Assembly (NCBI GenBank): GCA_937898885.1
Contig: CALDKD010000054.1
Location: 1 to 34,346, forward strand
Direction: 5' to 3'
DNA from: an uncultured Bacteroidales bacterium
Lineage (GTDB): Bacteria > Bacteroidota > Bacteroidia > Bacteroidales > Bacteroidaceae
Length of the DNA stretch: 34,346 bases
The notes beneath the pieces are model-generated. The model was not told the DNA's origin. It ran no database searches and was given only the letters and a program-made list of their open reading frames with translations. Positions 32,149-34,346 of this stretch are shown in pieces (position 1 is the first letter of the stretch; the number at the start of each line of letters is the position of its first letter). Position numbers and translations under genes: made by a program.

Positions 32149-32271
32149 ATAATATACCTTCTCATCAATATCAAGCTTATTTAGACATTCAGCAACATTT
32201 CCTGACACTCTGCGATACTGTTTGGAAACGTACTCCGCAGCTTTATTGATATTAGCCTTCTGATTCTTCAT
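32062..32271 (-). pseudogene. Chimeric small ORF truncated by the IS982 fragment
   Basis: From the ATG at 32269-32271 this frame encodes 69 residues. The first 42 or so (beginning MKNQKANINKAAEYVSKQYR) are of unrecognised origin and could be the start of a real protein. The remainder (from about VKQYHYQHNL) is simply the antisense of the IS982 fragment. The arrangement suggests that the element, or a deletion ending in it, cut a leftward gene. Confidence 0.4.
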
Positions 32272-32334
32272 AACTGACAAAATGGATTAATGTGAACAGA
32301 ATCATCGTTATATATAGACAAACAAATGATATAG

Positions 32335-32376
32335 AAAAAACTGGATTATATGTGGCGTTAATCGCATATAATCCAG
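32335..32376 (-). terminator. Rho-independent terminator of the protease-nuclease/coiled-coil module
   Basis: CTGGATTATATG (32341-32352) pairs perfectly with CATATAATCCAG (32365-32376) around a 12-nt loop. On the minus strand the stem is directly followed by six T residues (32340 to 32335). It lies 18 bp after the stop of the 62-aa gene and is a textbook intrinsic terminator for leftward transcription. Confidence 0.85.
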
Positions 32377-32394
32377 TAAATAGTAATCTATTAA

Positions 32395-32583
32395 TTACTT
32401 CGGGAGATCTGGCAACATTGCTCTAAGTTTAGCTATTCTTGCTTGAAGTTCAGCAATTGCTAACTTAGAGTTTTTCTGTGTCCTTGCCCTAGCAATTTCT
32501 GATTGATATTCTGCAATTTTTTCCCTCGCCTCACTCTTTGAGCTTGGCCTTCCTACACCTGTCACTCGATATAAATAACCCAT
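32395..32583 (-). CDS. 62-residue basic coiled-coil protein
   Basis: From the ATG at 32581-32583 the product begins MGYLYRVTGVGRPSSKSEAR and continues as a predicted helix or coiled coil (EKIAEYQSEIARARTQ, then LAIAELQARIAKLRAML). It is rich in Lys, Arg and Ala and has no signal peptide or known domain. It lies 104 bp downstream of the protease-nuclease gene on the same strand and immediately before a strong terminator, so the two may be cotranscribed. A longer in-frame start at 32607 would add 8 residues. The function is unknown; an accessory or regulatory partner of its neighbour is possible. Confidence 0.6.
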   Translation of the reverse strand: MGYLYRVTGVGRPSSKSEAREKIAEYQSEIARARTQKNSKLAIAELQARIAKLRAMLPDLPK

Positions 32584-32587
32584 AACA

Positions 32588-32624
32588 ATAAAAAATAAGT
32601 AAAACAATTAAAAATAAGTAAAAC
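32588..32624. repeat. Direct repeat upstream of the 62-aa gene
   Basis: Two near-identical 19-bp segments, each containing AAAAATAAGTAAAAC, lie side by side just before the start codon of the leftward 62-aa gene. They fall in its 5' leader or promoter and may be a slipped duplication. Confidence 0.6.
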
Positions 32625-32687
32625 TATATATATTAACGTATCAACTGTGGCCACACTATTTTGGCACTAGTAATATAGCACAATTGT

Positions 32688-34244
32688 CTAATCATCAATC
32701 TCATACAATCTAATATGGCAGTTTGTAGTTTCTTTATTATAAGACTCCATAGATGTACTATTACAAATAACATCTACAGAACCCAACTGCAATAACGAGA
32801 CACTAAAATCACGTGATTTAGGAATATCGAATGACTGACAAGAAGCACTCATAAATGTTTCAGGAAAGTTTGCATCACTCAACTCAATCTGTGAAACTTT
32901 AGCATTATAAAATGACTTAAGTATTTCTCTACCTGTAGCATTTCTAATGCCTCCGTTTGTAGTTCCAGTTTTCGTGACACCGTTAAAATAACAATGCATA
33001 ACATCGTCGGTTACATACAACAATAATTTGTGACAAGGATTTTTGGGGTTGGATTGAAAACACTTCAATCTTCTAATATCATTGAATAGTGAGCCGGCAT
33101 TATCCGTATGTGCAGGTGCTGACGATGAATTATGCCTATGAAACTTCACTTCAATACATAAGCATTCATCCTCATTTTGATAATACAAATCTATCTCTTG
33201 ATCTATCTGATTTGTAGGTGTTTTCAAATTATTGTCACATAGTTGTGTAAAAAATAAATAAGGCTGACTTGTAGGTACAAGTGTATGATATGGCAATTCC
33301 AATGTATAATGATTCAAATCAGGATCCTGTTCCATCATACTGGCAAATAAGAAATAGCGTACATAATCTTCCGTTATTAAGTTATTGCAGTTTCCTAATT
33401 TATTACTTATACTACCAATGAGTTTTGAAATGTCTATCCGATTGTAACTAATTAATTTACTCTGTAAGATCGCATTATCCAGCCAACTTATTTGCTCGTC
33501 AATACTAATTCCCGCACTATTCTTCTCATCTTTCCACCACATATATGATATATTGGGATATAGATTCGCAAGGTAAATTCCATATCTATACGGATCTGGC
33601 TGAGATTCCATAAACCTTTCGGCTTCAGCAATGAGAGTTTTGTTACCGCTTTTTCTAATGGCATTAAGAGTCAAAGCATTCGCATAGGATTCCTCTTTCC
33701 AAAAAGCATACATACTATTATCAGAATAGCATCCATACATTTTGCCAGTATCCATAATAGCATGCATCAGCTCATGAATCAATACTATTGTTGTCAGATT
33801 CTCAAGGGAAAAATTATTCCTTGAAGATTCGTCTTTAATGGACTTTAAGAAAAGTACTATCTTTTGCTCCTTGACAACATACTTACCTAATAGTATAAAG
33901 CGATAACTCTTACTCTTCTTCTGAAAATCATCTGAGCCTTTTTCATGCGGGTATTCAAATTTTTCGTTTAGAATTTCCTCTTCTTCGACATCAACCATCA
34001 AGCCTTTGGAGTCTATACTATGATAATTATAGAAATGCTGCAAAACATCTTTCCATTCAGCTTCATTATTAATAATTTCCTTTGCTAACGAAATTGATTG
34101 AACCACAGCATCATTATATTCAGGAAATGATTTTTTTAAAGATAATTCATCTACTTTACCACTCAAATAAAACCAATAACCTACACTATTCAACACTGAT
34201 TCATTCAACTTTTTTTCTACATCATCTAAATCTAATAAACTCAT
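32688..34244 (-). CDS. Two-domain protein: HExxH metalloprotease-like region joined to PD-(D/E)XK nuclease-like region
   Basis: The 518-residue protein starts MSLLDLDDVEKKLNE and has no signal peptide, so it is probably cytoplasmic. At 153-165 VLIHELMHAIMDT gives a zinc-binding HELMH (157-161), and EESYANA (184-190) supplies a possible third ligand, Glu184 or Glu185, as in gluzincin-like proteases. The middle (about 200-330) is helical. At 350-370 EIDLYYQNEDECLCIEVKFH has the spacing of a PD-(D/E)XK active site (Asp352, Glu365, Lys367), followed by NAGSLFNDIRRL (382-393), a motif seen after such sites in restriction-like domains. Codon use and base composition are AT-rich compared with the core genes. 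The gene is bounded by terminators and flanked by mobile-element debris, the usual setting of defence genes. The function is inferred. Confidence 0.75.
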   Translation of the reverse strand: MSLLDLDDVEKKLNESVLNSVGYWFYLSGKVDELSLKKSFPEYNDAVVQSISLAKEIINNEAEWKDVLQHFYNYHSIDSKGLMVDVEEEEILNEKFEYPHEKGSDDFQKKSKSYRFILLGKYVVKEQKIVLFLKSIKDESSRNNFSLENLTTIVLIHELMHAIMDTGKMYGCYSDNSMYAFWKEESYANALTLNAIRKSGNKTLIAEAERFMESQPDPYRYGIYLANLYPNISYMWWKDEKNSAGISIDEQISWLDNAILQSKLISYNRIDISKLIGSISNKLGNCNNLITEDYVRYFLFASMMEQDPDLNHYTLELPYHTLVPTSQPYLFFTQLCDNNLKTPTNQIDQEIDLYYQNEDECLCIEVKFHRHNSSSAPAHTDNAGSLFNDIRRLKCFQSNPKNPCHKLLLYVTDDVMHCYFNGVTKTGTTNGGIRNATGREILKSFYNAKVSQIELSDANFPETFMSASCQSFDIPKSRDFSVSLLQLGSVDVICNSTSMESYNKETTNCHIRLYEIDD

Positions 34245-34289
34245 AACTATGTCGTTTGTGCAAACCGTTTCCGAAGCCTGCTGTTACAC

Positions 34290-34326
34290 AAAAAAAGGTG
34301 TGGGAACATTATTGTTCTTACACCTT
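34290..34326 (-). terminator. Intrinsic terminator of a leftward gene beyond the right edge
   Basis: AAGGTGTGGGAACA (34295-34308) pairs with TGTTCTTACACCTT (34313-34326), with two G-T pairs and loop TTAT. On the minus strand it is followed by a T run (34296 to 34290). It would stop transcription from a gene to the right, isolating the 518-aa gene. Downstream on the minus strand, TTTG and then, 20 bp on, ACGGTTTG is a weak promoter candidate for that gene. Confidence 0.75.
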
Positions 34327-34346
34327 CTTTGGGCTTCTCGCATTGC

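Noticed and set aside
1..34346. tRNA, rRNA, riboswitch or CRISPR features
   Set aside because: I saw no cloverleaf-like, ribosomal or known riboswitch sequences by eye; a covariance-model scan would be needed to exclude small RNAs fully.

Overview
The window is chromosomal DNA from a member of the Bacteroidota, most likely a gut Bacteroidales of the Prevotella/Bacteroides type. The evidence is the TAnnTTTG-type -7 promoter boxes without strong Shine-Dalgarno sites, a BspA-type leucine-rich-repeat surface protein, a UpxY-type antiterminator, DUF3098 and DUF4292 proteins, the order methyltransferase-ftsX-DUF3098-uppP-truB-queA-folK, and an arginine operon in the order argR-acyltransferase-argG-argC-argD. 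The species cannot be named from the sequence alone.

Layout. (1) 1-2040: the start of a leftward BspA-like LRR gene that runs off the left edge, with a decayed IS4-type element ending 19 bp upstream of its start codon. (2) 2050-6850: a leftward arginine operon with a candidate promoter and ARG box in front of argR, and an exact 147-bp tandem duplication between argC and argD. (3) 7000-13560: a rightward housekeeping operon: methyltransferase, ftsX, DUF3098, uppP, truB, queA, folK, a 43-aa protein and a lipoprotein hydrolase. (4) 13577-16007: a leftward upxY-rfbA-galE sugar-nucleotide operon. (5) 16080-25922: tightly packed core genes (lipoprotein cyclophilin, HhH protein, VanZ-like, CYTH, RF2, M20 deacylase, EnvC-like, DUF4292, TPR, dut, dgt), including three convergent pairs whose coding ends overlap by 21-26 bp. 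(6) 25950-30262: a dicarboxylate/amino-acid symporter, then a leftward pair of lipoprotein amide hydrolases. (7) 30460-34346: an accessory zone, visibly AT-rich in its last 2.5 kb, made of broken pieces: a wHTH tail, a stand-alone Rpn/PD-(D/E)XK-transposase tail with its own promoter and hairpins, an IS982 head with a one-base deletion, and a terminator-bounded module encoding a 518-aa protein that joins an HExxH metalloprotease-like region to a PD-(D/E)XK nuclease-like region, followed by a 62-aa coiled-coil protein.

How the genes fit together. ArgR, the acyltransferase, ArgG, ArgC and ArgD supply most of arginine synthesis; the M20 deacylase at 19691 could supply the deacylation step. argB and the transcarbamylase are not in the window. 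UppP, FtsX, the EnvC-like protein and the LolB-like DUF4292 protein serve envelope growth. Dut and Dgt are divergent neighbours that both tune dNTP pools. The best candidate for an undescribed system is the protease-nuclease fusion at 32688-34244. The stand-alone Rpn tail at 30901-31365 is second: it resembles the internally initiated antitoxin forms known for Rpn nucleases. Both functions are inferences from sequence motifs.
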